This document shows, piece by piece, positions 35,638 through 46,100 of a DNA stretch of 64,000 nt. This stretch comes from a bacterium. GTDB lineage: Bacteria; JAJVIF01. Position 1 is the stretch's first letter; each line of letters begins with the position of its first letter. The notes beneath the pieces are model-generated. The model was not told the origin of the DNA. It saw only the letters and a list, made by a program, of their open reading frames with translations, and made no database searches. The stretch spans positions 1,754,575 to 1,818,574 of the forward strand of contig JAJVIF010000001.1 of assembly GCA_022072165.1 (NCBI GenBank), in the 5' to 3' direction. The position numbers and the translations under genes were made by a program.

Positions 35638-35709
35638 GAGGTGCTGCACACCTGCCTTCATGGGATGTGACCGTACTACTCGACTGACCAGCCTGCGCCA
35701 AGCCCGGGG

Positions 35710-36135
35710 TTACCGGGCCCGCAGGTACTTGTTGGACATGTAGCGAATGACGCCCTGTCCCCCGTTGTCGTATAGCTCCAGGGTCCACTCGGTCCCCCGA
35801 AACGTACGAAACTTCTTGTTGTCTTCGTCGATGGGCGTAGCCCCTGGCAGATTAGCCCGGATCCACGTATCCACCGTATCAACCGAAGCCGACGTCTGAT
35901 AGAAGAACGGACGCCCTTCGATTTCTGTGGCACCGGGGTAGAGGAGCTCCGGCGGAACCGCCAGGGCTACGCCGGCATTCCCGGCCCCTTCGCCGACCTG
36001 ATTCGTCGGCAGTCCCCCTTTCCCCACCACGCCAGTCCGGGGCTTCGCTGTACTGCATCCCCCCACGAGGAGGAGACCCAGCAGACCGGCCAGCCACCGT
36101 ACGGCGTACATGCGGCGCATCAGACTATTCGCCAC
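35710..36135 (-). CDS. small lipoprotein, paralogue of 35236-35637
   Basis: 141 residues, or 136 if the in-frame ATG at 36120 is used. Lipobox LVGGC around residues 23-27. Mature segment as in its neighbour: GGLPTNQV, VPPELLYPGA, TVDTWIRANLPG and a C-terminal RTFRGTEWTLELYDNGGQGVIRYM. Its start overlaps the end of the upstream lipoprotein gene by 11 bases. Confidence 0.7.
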   Translation of the reverse strand: MANSLMRRMYAVRWLAGLLGLLLVGGCSTAKPRTGVVGKGGLPTNQVGEGAGNAGVALAVPPELLYPGATEIEGRPFFYQTSASVDTVDTWIRANLPGATPIDEDNKKFRTFRGTEWTLELYDNGGQGVIRYMSNKYLRAR

Positions 36136-36331
36136 CTTCTGGTGGAGCCGTGTCGCCGACCGGCTGGTCTACCGGTCCGCTGCTGCCATCACCCTCATTG
36201 CCTTCCGCCGTTTTGGCTTCCTGCTGCTGCTGAGGGCTCAGCCGGGGATTTTCTTTCGGGAAATTGCTGGGACCGCACCCAAGCATCCACACGGCGGTGG
36301 TGATGGCGAGTCCAAGGACGAGTCGTCGCAT
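36125..36331 (-). CDS. very small lipoprotein
   Basis: 68 residues. Signal peptide with lipobox MLGC near residues 16-19 and a disordered Gln/Glu/Gly/Pro-rich tail of ~48 residues. ATG 36331 has GGGAGG seven bases upstream. First gene of the three-lipoprotein operon; overlaps the next gene by 11 bases. A TACAAT hexamer on the minus strand at 36412-36417 may be the promoter -10 of the operon. Confidence 0.65.
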   Translation of the reverse strand: MRRLVLGLAITTAVWMLGCGPSNFPKENPRLSPQQQQEAKTAEGNEGDGSSGPVDQPVGDTAPPEGGE

Positions 36332-36450
36332 ACGTCGGCCTCCCGCGGGGGGGTCTAATAACACGGCAGCGGACGGTCATGCGACCGCCCGGCCTGGTGT
36401 CGACTCACCGCATTGTACTCAAACATTACACAGAACAACCGGCAGGCCGG

Positions 36451-36852
36451 TCACACCCGGGTCCGGGTCCCCTTATGGGTCTGGGGCCGGGCGATTTCCG
36501 CCACCGTCACATTCACGGCTTCGACCCCGCAGCCGGTGGTTTCCCGGACCTGCCGCGCCACCGCCCGCCGGACCTTCTCCACCAGGACCGGAATCGGTGT
36601 GCCGTATTCCACGCTCACCGCGACATCGATCGTCAGGTGGGTCCCCTCCGGATCCACGGCAATCGCCGGGTCGCGATCTTCCAGACGGAGCCACTGGCGG
36701 ACCGGACGCCAGGGATCCGGCACTGGTCCCGCTTCCCGGACACCGGGGACCTGGACTGCAGCGGCTTCGGCGATCCCCTGCACCACCTTCCGGGTGAGGG
36801 CCAGACTGCCGGTCAGTTTGGGGGTAGTGGGGTGTGAACCACTCGGGGTCAT
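36451..36852 (-). CDS. Asp23/Gls24-family envelope-stress protein
   Basis: 133 residues. Matches the Asp23 (DUF322) pattern: LALTRKVVQGIAEAAAVQVPGV, then strands ending AIAVDPEGTHLTIDVAVSVEYGTPIPVLVEKVRRAVARQVRETTGCGVEAVNVTVAEI. In Firmicutes such proteins are membrane-associated and stress- or sigma-B-controlled; in a Gram-negative context the role is unclear. It overlaps the upstream phosphatase gene by ATGA, so phosphatase and Asp23 protein are co-translated, linking it to the partner-switching network. Confidence 0.88.
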   Translation of the reverse strand: MTPSGSHPTTPKLTGSLALTRKVVQGIAEAAAVQVPGVREAGPVPDPWRPVRQWLRLEDRDPAIAVDPEGTHLTIDVAVSVEYGTPIPVLVEKVRRAVARQVRETTGCGVEAVNVTVAEIARPQTHKGTRTRV

Positions 36853-38750
36853 GATGCGGTCTCCTCGGCTGTGTGAATTGCAGGCAGCGCCCGCAAGAGA
36901 ATCAGGGTGAGATCGTCGTGTTGCGGCTGCCCGGCGGTGAACTCCTGATGCGCCGCCAGGATCGCCTCCAGCAGTTCTGCCGCTGGACGATCACCGTACT
37001 GGCGCAGCAACTGGCGAATCCGGTCAAAGCCAAACTGCTCCCGGGCACCGTTCATGCCTTCAGGTAAACCATCGGTGAAGATCAGCGCCACATCGCCCGG
37101 AGCCATGCGGACCCGCTCGGGCGAAAACGTGGTGTCCTCCATGACCCCCAGCAGCATCCCATCGGCATCCACCTGCACCAGCTCCTGGGACTCCTGACGC
37201 CAGAGCAGCATCGGATCATGTCCGGCGTTCCAGCACTCGAGGTCCCCGGTCTGGGAGTCGAGATCGACGTGGTAGAGCGTCACGAAACGGTCCGGCGGTG
37301 TGGCATCGGCCAGGACATTGTTCAGCAGCTGCATCATTTCGCCATTCGACAACTGCAGCCGCTGGGCCGCCTGCATCAGGAACCGGGACCCAGCCATCAG
37401 GAGCCCGGCCGGGACGCCCTTGCCGCTCACATCGCCGATCGTGGCATGGAGGTGGTCGCCATTCCGGTACAGATGGTAGAAGTCGCCACCCAGTTCCTTC
37501 GCCGAGGTGTTCAGCGCCAGGACTTCAAAGCCCGGTACCTGTGGACTTTCGCTCGGCAGCAGCCCCATCTGGATGTCCCGGGCCACCGAGACCTGCATTT
37601 CCAGCTCTCTCGACAGTAGCAGCCGTCGATGCCGCAGGCTGTTATCGAGGTAGCTCGCCGCGATGTCGCTCATCACCTGGGTGAAGCGCTCGCCTCCCAG
37701 CCCCGGGAAGTCGGCATCCAGCAGCGCCACGACACCCACCACGCCATCGCTGCCTATGAGCGGAAAGCCGAGGAACGTGTGGCAGACTTGGGTCTCCAGC
37801 GCCGGAGCAGGCGGTCCCTCCGGTTCCGGCAGTTTGGCGAGCAGCAATGGCTCTTCCAGCCAGACCATCTGCCGACTGGTGCTGGTCTGCTGCCAGAAGA
37901 GCTTTTCCCCATCCACGGAAAAGCGCTGTGCCAGTTCCGGTGGGAGACCGATCTGGTGCGTTTTCAGCAGCTGCCCCTGGCCATCAAGCTCCCAGAAAAT
38001 GCCCCGGTCGACTTTTGCAAAGTCGAGGAGGATCAACAGATACTGCAGGCAAAAGTCGGGGTCATCCACCTGCCGAAAGAGGCTGATCATTTCCCGCACC
38101 GCGCGGTACCGCTGCTCCATGTCCGCATGCAACTGCGCGTTGCGCTGGATGAGTTGTGGCATCACCAGGCAGTTTTCAGCGTTGGCACAGACCGCAGCGA
38201 GCGCGGCTGCTGAGATTTGCAGCGGATTGGGCGTATGAAACAGATACCAGCCATGCACCAGTTCCGTATGCTGACTCCGAACCGCGATCCACTCGCCCCC
38301 TGAAGGCTCATCCCCCCGCAGGTGCCGTCGATTCCAGAGCACGGTGTTCCGCAGTCGACGCTGTAATCCACTTTCGGGCTGAAAGATCGCCGAGGCCTCG
38401 ATGGTCAGTTCGTCGCCCAGTAACGTGGTTCCCGCACTGCAGGCGACTCCGTAGGCTGTTTCCTGATCGAAGTCGACAAAGGCGGCGAGGTCGAGTTGCA
38501 GCAGGTCTCCCAGAATGGTCAGCATCTGCTTGAGTGTGAATTCGTACTCGCTGGCGGTCCGGGCGAGCGGCTCAAACCGAAAGACCGCATTGATCAGCAA
38601 CAACTGCTCTTCCGGTGACAGCAGCGTCGGATCTTCGACACGACCCTCTTCGGTGACCAGCCGGGCTCGCGCTCCTGGCGCGGTGTAACCCGTCGTGGTC
38701 TGCCCCGCAGCCGCCGGGTCCGCTGCGGTGTGAAGAGTGTCGGGTCCCAC
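36849..38750 (-). CDS. GAF-PP2C (SpoIIE/RsbU-type) phosphatase
   Basis: 633 residues, GTG start with AGGAGG ten bases upstream. One GAF-like region spans ~75-225 and a second ~245-375; a PP2C domain follows from ~405 to the end with RDIQMGLLPSE, ELGGDFYHLYR, GDVSGKGVPAGLLMAG, LIFTDGLPEGMN and QHDDLTLIL. Small-molecule or redox signals sensed by the GAF domains would control dephosphorylation of an anti-sigma antagonist. Cys residues are few. Followed by the co-translated Asp23 protein. Confidence 0.92.
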   Translation of the reverse strand: MGPDTLHTAADPAAAGQTTTGYTAPGARARLVTEEGRVEDPTLLSPEEQLLLINAVFRFEPLARTASEYEFTLKQMLTILGDLLQLDLAAFVDFDQETAYGVACSAGTTLLGDELTIEASAIFQPESGLQRRLRNTVLWNRRHLRGDEPSGGEWIAVRSQHTELVHGWYLFHTPNPLQISAAALAAVCANAENCLVMPQLIQRNAQLHADMEQRYRAVREMISLFRQVDDPDFCLQYLLILLDFAKVDRGIFWELDGQGQLLKTHQIGLPPELAQRFSVDGEKLFWQQTSTSRQMVWLEEPLLLAKLPEPEGPPAPALETQVCHTFLGFPLIGSDGVVGVVALLDADFPGLGGERFTQVMSDIAASYLDNSLRHRRLLLSRELEMQVSVARDIQMGLLPSESPQVPGFEVLALNTSAKELGGDFYHLYRNGDHLHATIGDVSGKGVPAGLLMAGSRFLMQAAQRLQLSNGEMMQLLNNVLADATPPDRFVTLYHVDLDSQTGDLECWNAGHDPMLLWRQESQELVQVDADGMLLGVMEDTTFSPERVRMAPGDVALIFTDGLPEGMNGAREQFGFDRIRQLLRQYGDRPAAELLEAILAAHQEFTAGQPQHDDLTLILLRALPAIHTAEETAS

Positions 38751-38883
38751 GCGGTCGCTGCCTCCTGGTGCCCGGTCTGCATCGCTCTCGTGCAGGTTGG
38801 ACAGCCTCGGAATTAGCGTCGGGTGGGTCCCTCGCTCAGGACTTCATCAGTCTTAATCAGTATCGACTCCGGCTTATGTCGCC

Positions 38884-41800
38884 TCAGGCCGACGCGCCCG
38901 CCGACGCCCCGGCGAGATACTCCCCCAACGCCGACGCCGCATCGACACCGGTTCGACGTCCATCTTCCAGTGCGGTCAGCAACGCCCGGGCCGTGTCGAG
39001 GCTCGTGACGCAGGGAATACGGCGCATCACCGAAGCCCGGCGAATCAGGCGTGCTTCCTCCTCGATTCGTCGATCGGGGCCAGGCGTGTTTATCAAAAAG
39101 CTCACGATCCCCTCGCGGATCAGATCCACCGGGTTTTTATGACCCTCGCTGATTTTCGGGACCGCCTGCACCGGTAACCCTGCCTGCTGGAGAAAGGTCG
39201 CCGTCCCACCGGTCGCGTACAGGGTGTACCCCAGGGCGGCAAAGCGCTCGGCGATGTTCACAGCCTCCGGTTTATCGCGATCCGCCACCGTAATCAGGAC
39301 GCCCCCTTCCGGTACCAGGTGGGTCCCGGCAGAGAGGAATGCTTTCCGCAGCGCCTGTCCATAAGTTGCCGCGAGCCCCATGACCTCGCCCGTGCTCTTC
39401 ATTTCCGGACCCAGATGGACATCGAGCTGATCGATTTTCTCGAAACTGAAGACCGGGGCTTTGATTGCCACCAGCGGCTGCTCCGGCAACAGGCCGGTGG
39501 GGAGTCCCTGTTCCGCCAGGCTCTGCCCCAACATGCACCGGGTCGCGGCCTGCACCATGTTGATGCCAGTGACTTTCGAGAGGAACGGCACGGTCCGGCT
39601 CGCCCGGGGATTCGCCTCCAGGCACCAGACGTCATCCTGATAAATGATGAACTGCACGTTCAGCAGCCCCACCACTCCCAGCGCCTGACAGAGCTTTGTG
39701 GCGAGACTGGTGACCCGTTCCTGCTCTTCGGGGGAAACCGTCTGGGGCGGATAGACCGCCATGCTGTCGCCGGAGTGGATCCCGGCCCGTTCGACATGCT
39801 CCATGATGCCGGGAATGAGAATGGCACCGGTGTGGTCGGCGATGCAGTCAACCTCCACTTCCTTCCCCCCCAGGAAGTGATCCACCAGGACCGGGTATTC
39901 ATGTAAGTAGCGGAGGTGGAATGCGGGATGCCGACGCAATTCTTCTTCGGTGTAGACAATTTCCATGGCACGTCCGCCTAACACAAACGAGGGCCGCACC
40001 ACGACGGGGTATCCCACCTGCTCGGCGGCATGGACCGCCGCTTCCACATCCCGCACCGCCGCCCCGGCTGGTCGCGGTACGCCGATCCGCTCCACCAGGG
40101 CATCAAACAGCTCCCGGTCCTCGGCGGCTTCGAGACTGCTTACAGGCGTCCCGAGGATGGGCCAGCCCCGGTCGGCCAGCGGACGCGCCAGATTTAGCGC
40201 GGTCTGTCCGCCAAACTGCACGATGACTCCCCGGGCTCCGGCCGCCTCAAGCGCGTTGTGGACATGCTCCACAGTCAGGGGCTCAAAGTAGAGCGCATCG
40301 GCGGTGTCGAAATCAGTGGAAACCGTTTCGGGATTGTTGTTAATGATTACTGCCCGCTCACCAGCTCCGCGCAGGGCTTTGACGGCATGGACTGAGCAGT
40401 AGTCGAACTCGATCCCCTGCCCGATCCGGATCGGCCCTGACCCCAGCACCACCAGACTTGACCCCGGCGGATCAGCAGGCTGGTCCGACGCTTCACCCGC
40501 CACAGAGTAGTAGTAGGGGGTCGTGGCCTCGAACTCGGCGGCGCAGGTATCGACATACCGGAAGCTCCGCGGCAACTGGGCCTGATGCAGGACCGCTTCC
40601 ACTTCCGACACCGACAGGCGGGCGTAGTTGGCGATCCGCTCCACCGGAAAACCCGCACGATAGGCCCGGCGAATCGCGTTCTCCGAAGCCCCTTCGGGAT
40701 CACCTAATTCGGCTTCCAGCTGGCTGATGCGCTCAAAGGTCGCGAGGAAGAAGCGATCGACACCGGAGAGGCTGTGCACCTGCTCCAGGGAGTAGCCCCG
40801 CTTGAAGGCTTCAAAAATTGCGAAGATGCGTTCGTCGGTGGCGTTGCGGAGCAGATTCTCCAGGGCGGGACCCGAGAGGTCCTTGACGGTGCTCAGATAG
40901 AGCCAGTCCCGGGGCGTTTCCAACGATGCCAGGGCTTTGCAGAACGCACCGACCAGCGACCGGTCGATCGCCATGACCTCGCCGGTAGCCTTCATCTGCG
41001 GTCCCAGGGTCCGGTCGGCAAAGTCGAACTTGTCGAAGGGCCACCGGGGAATCTTGACGACCACATAGTCCAGGGCCGGCTCGAAGGCCGCCGATGTCTG
41101 ACCGGTCACCTGGTTGCGCAGCTCGGGCAGCGTAGACCCCACTGCGATCTTGGCGGCGATTTTCGCGATGGGATAGCCAGTGGCTTTGGAGGCCAGAGCC
41201 GAGGAGCGCGAGAGTCGCGGATTCACTTCGATGACGTAGTAGTTGAAGCTCTCCGGGTCGAGAGCGAACTGGACATTGCAGGCCCCCTCGACTCCCAGGG
41301 ACCGGATGATCCGGATCGCCGCGCTCCGGAGCTGCTGGTATTCCTTATCTGAGAGGGTCTGCGAGGGGGCGACCACGATGGAGTCACCGGTGTGGACTCC
41401 CATCGGGTCGATGTTCTCCATGTTGCAAATGACAATGCAGTTGTCGGCCCCATCCCGCACTACTTCGTACTCGAGTTCTTTCCAGCCCAGCAGCGAACGC
41501 TCCAGCAACACCTGTCCGATGGGTGACGCCTTGATGCCGCCCCCGGCGATTCGCTCCAGCTCCGTGGCGTTGTACGCCACCCCGCCGCCGGTCCCCCCCA
41601 GCGTGAAAGCTGGCCGGACAATGAGCGGAAAGCCGAGCTCCTCTGCAACCGCCAGGGCGGTACTCACCGACTCCACAATGTGACTCACCGGTACCGGCTC
41701 GCCGATCTGCTGCATCAGCTGCTTAAAGAGCGCCCGGTCTTCTGCAACTTTGATCGTTTGGGTGGTGGTCCCCATCAGGCGGATGCCGAGCTGATCGAGA

Positions 41801-42120
41801 ATGCCCGATTGCTGCAGGTCCATGGCGACATTCAGCCCCACCTGCCCCCCCAGGGTCGGCAGCAGACCATCCGGGCGTTCTTTTTCCAGGACCGGAATCA
41901 GCGCCTCGGCCAGCAGGGGCTCGAAGTAAATCGCGTCTGCCATGTCCGGATCCGTCTGGATGGTCGCGGGATTTGAGTTGACGAGGATGGTCCGGAGTCC
42001 CTCCTCGCGCAGGGCTTTGAGGGCCTGGGTCCCGGCATAATCGAATTCCGCCGCCTGCCCGATGATGATGGGGCCGGAACCGATGACCAGCACACTGGAG
42101 AGGCCGGGAAGCAGGGGCAT
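38884..42120 (-). CDS. carB: carbamoyl-phosphate synthase large subunit
   Basis: 1078 residues, normal CarB length. Makes carbamoyl phosphate for arginine and pyrimidine synthesis. Order: N-terminal synthetase half (VLVIGSGPIIIGQAAEFDYAG), oligomerisation domain, second synthetase half (VLGSGPIRIGQGIEFDYCSVHA) and the C-terminal MGS-like allosteric domain (LGYTLYATGGTATFLQQAG). carA is not adjacent. ATG 42120 is chosen over 42168 since the latter would overlap the CobW gene. It follows the CobW gene by five bases. Confidence 0.97.
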   Translation of the reverse strand: MPLLPGLSSVLVIGSGPIIIGQAAEFDYAGTQALKALREEGLRTILVNSNPATIQTDPDMADAIYFEPLLAEALIPVLEKERPDGLLPTLGGQVGLNVAMDLQQSGILDQLGIRLMGTTTQTIKVAEDRALFKQLMQQIGEPVPVSHIVESVSTALAVAEELGFPLIVRPAFTLGGTGGGVAYNATELERIAGGGIKASPIGQVLLERSLLGWKELEYEVVRDGADNCIVICNMENIDPMGVHTGDSIVVAPSQTLSDKEYQQLRSAAIRIIRSLGVEGACNVQFALDPESFNYYVIEVNPRLSRSSALASKATGYPIAKIAAKIAVGSTLPELRNQVTGQTSAAFEPALDYVVVKIPRWPFDKFDFADRTLGPQMKATGEVMAIDRSLVGAFCKALASLETPRDWLYLSTVKDLSGPALENLLRNATDERIFAIFEAFKRGYSLEQVHSLSGVDRFFLATFERISQLEAELGDPEGASENAIRRAYRAGFPVERIANYARLSVSEVEAVLHQAQLPRSFRYVDTCAAEFEATTPYYYSVAGEASDQPADPPGSSLVVLGSGPIRIGQGIEFDYCSVHAVKALRGAGERAVIINNNPETVSTDFDTADALYFEPLTVEHVHNALEAAGARGVIVQFGGQTALNLARPLADRGWPILGTPVSSLEAAEDRELFDALVERIGVPRPAGAAVRDVEAAVHAAEQVGYPVVVRPSFVLGGRAMEIVYTEEELRRHPAFHLRYLHEYPVLVDHFLGGKEVEVDCIADHTGAILIPGIMEHVERAGIHSGDSMAVYPPQTVSPEEQERVTSLATKLCQALGVVGLLNVQFIIYQDDVWCLEANPRASRTVPFLSKVTGINMVQAATRCMLGQSLAEQGLPTGLLPEQPLVAIKAPVFSFEKIDQLDVHLGPEMKSTGEVMGLAATYGQALRKAFLSAGTHLVPEGGVLITVADRDKPEAVNIAERFAALGYTLYATGGTATFLQQAGLPVQAVPKISEGHKNPVDLIREGIVSFLINTPGPDRRIEEEARLIRRASVMRRIPCVTSLDTARALLTALEDGRRTGVDAASALGEYLAGASAGASA

Positions 42121-42125
42121 GGACG

Positions 42126-43040
42126 TTAGTCTCGCGCGGCGGGATAGGTGCCACGGCCATGGTGCCACAAGTCGCCCGCGACTCCCGGACCAATCAGGAT
42201 CAGTCCCGCTGCAGCCCCCGGATCACCGGGCCAGGGATAGCGACGCCGGTCGCGCCCAACCCCCTGGACTACCCACCATTCGGGGCGGTCATCCAGCTGC
42301 ACAAAGCCCTTGATCCGAAACACATCCTCCGGTAATCCCTGCAGCCATACATCGAAATCGGCAGCTCTCGCCATTGATGGCTGGAGATGTATCGCCTGCC
42401 ATCCCAGAGGGGTCACTTTGCCGACAGGCAGCTTTCGCGACTTCGGCAGCTCCGCAGCCCAGGCCGCCGCGATCGACGCGACCCCGGTCCCATGACTCAC
42501 CGGCGCGATCGGTCCCCGGATGCCCAGCTGCCTCAGTTCCCGGACTTCTTCCCCCAGTTCCACCGATGACCGTTCTCCGGCGTGCGTCAGCAGGACCCCA
42601 TCCGCCAGGAGGAGTTGCTGTGCCCAGAGTCGCGCGACTTCCGGGTCCTCCACCGGCGAGGTCCCCTGCGCGGTGACCCCCAGCAGTTGCAGCGGACCGC
42701 AGCGCGCCAGGACATCCGGCACCAGGAGTCCTTCGAGGAGGCCTGCGGGATCCGCCAGTCCCGACGGCTCGATGTAGACCACCTCGGCTCCCGCATCCAG
42801 CAGTGCAATCAGCCCCAGCAACAGGTCATCCTGCAGCGAGCAGCAGAGGCAGCCATCGACCAGCGTGACGACCTGCGCGGCGGTCTCCAACAGGACCGCA
42901 TCGATCCCGAGGCTCCCAAAATCGTTCAGCAGCAGGCCGGGCTGTCGCCCTGCTTCCCGGTCCGCTGCCAGGAGCGCTCGCAGGCAGGTGGTTTTCCCGG
43001 CACCGAGGAAGCCGGTGAGCAGACAGACAGGGATGGGCAT
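42126..43040 (-). CDS. CobW/COG0523-family GTPase, metallochaperone-like
   Basis: 304 residues. Family of G3E GTPases that deliver metals. Walker A LTGFLGAGKTTC, the metal-binding GCLCCSL (CxCC), YIEPSGLADPAGLL and a CobW_C-like C-terminal domain ending with LILIGPGVAGDLWHHG. The preserved CxCC makes Zn (or other soft metal) handling plausible; no cobalamin gene is adjacent. Co-transcribed with carB. ATG 43040 has CACAAT six bases upstream; a longer frame to 43097 is not needed for the family start. Confidence 0.88.
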   Translation of the reverse strand: MPIPVCLLTGFLGAGKTTCLRALLAADREAGRQPGLLLNDFGSLGIDAVLLETAAQVVTLVDGCLCCSLQDDLLLGLIALLDAGAEVVYIEPSGLADPAGLLEGLLVPDVLARCGPLQLLGVTAQGTSPVEDPEVARLWAQQLLLADGVLLTHAGERSSVELGEEVRELRQLGIRGPIAPVSHGTGVASIAAAWAAELPKSRKLPVGKVTPLGWQAIHLQPSMARAADFDVWLQGLPEDVFRIKGFVQLDDRPEWWVVQGVGRDRRRYPWPGDPGAAAGLILIGPGVAGDLWHHGRGTYPAARD

Positions 43041-43046
43041 GTCTGC

Positions 43047-43052
43047 ATTGTG
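43047..43052 (-). promoter_or_regulatory. leaderless -10 element of the CobW-carB operon
   Basis: CACAAT on the minus strand, six bases before ATG 43040. Confidence 0.45.
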
Positions 43053-43141
43053 CGTGACCAGGGCAGACCCTGCCGCTTCCGCGCCTGGTGGGGTCACAGT
43101 CCGGACCCCCGGGGCGACACTCCTATAGAGACCACAGCGTA

Positions 43142-46100
43142 ATGACTACGACTCCCCGCGTCACATCGACCATCGGTCGACCGGGCAGCATCGCCTTCCT
43201 CGCCATTTTCGGGGCGGTCGCGATGTTGCTGTACGGCGCGGTCCTGTTTAGCAAGGCCATGAGCCGGTCGGTGGTGGAGATTGCGCTGAAGGTCGCGACC
43301 ACCGACCAGTTAAATGCCGCGACCTTTCTTGCGAAGGAACTCGGGGATAACCAGAACGCTACTGGGGAGGAATCATCGACACCGTTGATGATCATCCACA
43401 GTCCGGCTGATGTTTATCGCGAAACTTTTGACAATTTCACGGTTCGTCACGGCATCCGCGCTTATGTCGTCAACGCACGCTCCCATGCGCCGGTCCTCGA
43501 AGGCGCGCCGCCGCTCCCGGTCGAAGCCCCGATTCTGGTCCCTCGGGCGCTACGCTCGGTCTATGGCGATCTCACCCTGAGTCAGGCCATCGCCCTTCGT
43601 CGCAAGCTCCAGGGGACTGTCACGACCGACCACGGGCGGCAGCTGGTGACCCTGGTGCCGATTCAGGGCACCACCGACCTCGTGGTGATTTATCGCCCGG
43701 AAGCCCCGATTCTCACGGCAGCAGAAGAACTGACGCAGCGATTTACCGGCTATCTCCTCGCGGCTTTCACGATCGTCCTCATTCTGTTCGCGCTCTTCAT
43801 GCGGACCATCACCCGCCCCTTGCGCGACCTCACGCTGGCGGTCCAGGAGATGGGCTCCGGCGCACTCGATCAGACCGTCGTGGTCCCCCGGGGATCCGAA
43901 GTTAGTCTGCTGGCGGAAGCGTTCAATCAGATGTCGCGGGAACTGCGGGTGAAGTATCGTGAACTGGCGGCCACGACGCGCCGGCTGGAAGACTCCAACG
44001 ACCGGTATCGCCAGGTCCTGGTGGACTACGAGCGACAAAACACCGAGCTGTCGATTCTCAACACCCTGGTGTTCGAGGCTTCGCGCACCGACATCACCGA
44101 CCGCAATCTCGACTTCCTCACCAACGCGATGCAGCGGAGCTATGGGCTCCTCGTGGTGGCCATTTTCGAATACCACCCGCGGCACGGCTGGGACCTGCTG
44201 CACGCATCCGATCCCCTTTTCGAAACCTGCAACTTCGCCGAAGGGGGCCTGCTCGCCGACCTCCAGCAGCTCGCCCGGCACAAGAAGCTCCACCTGGCGA
44301 GTGCCCGACGCATTGGTGAGTCCCGGGGATCCTCCTACAGCCAGTCCTTCGCCAGTGTCCCGATGTGCATCGTGCCGGTGACTGTGCAGGGAGCGCTGGA
44401 AGCAGCCTTTGTGTTGGTGGCACCGAGGCAACGCGACTTCTCACGCGCCGCCCTGGCGCGGTACACCCGCCTCACGCAGCAGCTGGGCATCCTCTTCCAT
44501 AAGGACAAACTCCTGCGGGAGACGCAGCGTCGGCGAGAGCAACTGGAAAAGATCAACAGCCTCGGTGCCGCGCTGCTCAGCGACCTCGACTTTGACAGCC
44601 TCGTTCCCCGGATGCTGCACGAGCTCTCTACAGCCCTGAACGCTGACCAGGCGCTCCTCTGCCTGCAGGAAGACCACGAACTGCGACCGGTCATGGCGGT
44701 CGATGCCACGGGCGAGGTCCCGCCCTTTCTCCATAGTCAGGAGCGGACCTGGAACGCCCAGGTTATCGCCACCGGCGAGCCGCTCCTGGTGGGCGAGTAC
44801 CCCCGTCTGGAACTCTGGACTCCCGATGAAGAGGCCCCGATCCTGGCACGGGCAAGTCGATTCCAGTCGTTTCTCGCCCTCCCGATCAGCCAGGGAAATG
44901 CCGTCACCGGGGTCCTGGTGTTTCTGGCGGAGCAACCCCATACGTTCGATCAGGATGACATCCAGTTCCTGATCACCTTCGCCAATCAGCTCGCGGCCGC
45001 GATCCTCAATGCTCGCCTGTTCCAGGAAATCAGCCGGCGCGATGACCGGCGCAATGTCCAGCTTGCAACCGCCAAGCAGTTTCAGGCAGACCGCATCCCG
45101 ATGCTCTATGAGGATGAGGGGATCGAAGCCCTGGCCTCGCTCCTCCCCGCCGAAGAACTCGCCGGCGACTTCTTCGATGTCTTCCGGCTGTCGCCCAACA
45201 TCACTGGACTGGTAATCGGCGATGTCGCCTCCAAGGGGGTCGCGGCGAGTCTCCTCACCTTCTCCATGCTCTCGATTTTCCGGAACTACGCCACCGCCAT
45301 GCGCCCGCCAGCAAAGGTGATGGAACTGACCAATGACACAGTCCGGGCACAACTCAAAGGCGACTTCTGGTTCGTCACGGCCTTCTACGCCCGCATCAAC
45401 CACATGGACATGACCATGACCTACTGCAAGGCAGGTCATGTGATGCCCGTCCTCTACCACGCTGACACCGGTACCTGTGAGCTCCTGGATGGCGAGGGGC
45501 TGCCGCTGGGGATTCTCGATGGCGAGGAGTATGACGGTGGCCAGGTGGACCTCGCGCCGGGCGATCGCCTGGTCTTCTACACCGATGGGGTCACCGAGCT
45601 CAAGAACGCCCGCAATCAGCAGTTCGGGGTCGAGCGCCTCTGCGAAATTGTCGCGGCCAACGGCCATGAATCCCCGGCGCGTTTGAAAGAAGCCATCCTC
45701 GAGGCCCTCGACGCCTGGGGACCCGGCGCTGGGCGCGATGACATCCTCCTCGCGACTGTCGGCATTCAGGAAAAGCTCGGCATTGCCATGGAAATCACCT
45801 ACGAGGAGATGGAGGAAGTCATCGACAAGATCATGTCCGAGATCCGGAGCTTCCCGGTGGATGCCACCACTCTCTATGCGGTCCGGCTCGCCCTCAACGA
45901 AACCATCGCCAATGCCTGGATGCACGGCAATCAGGGCGATGCCACCGCCCCGATCTGGATCACTTACCGGGTCACCAGCAGCTACTTCTCCCTCCAGGTC
46001 CGGGATGGAGGACGGGGCTTTGATTACGAAAATCTCCCCGACCCCACGGTGCCGGATAACCTGATCCGGACTCACGGTCGCGGCATCTTTCTCATGCGGC

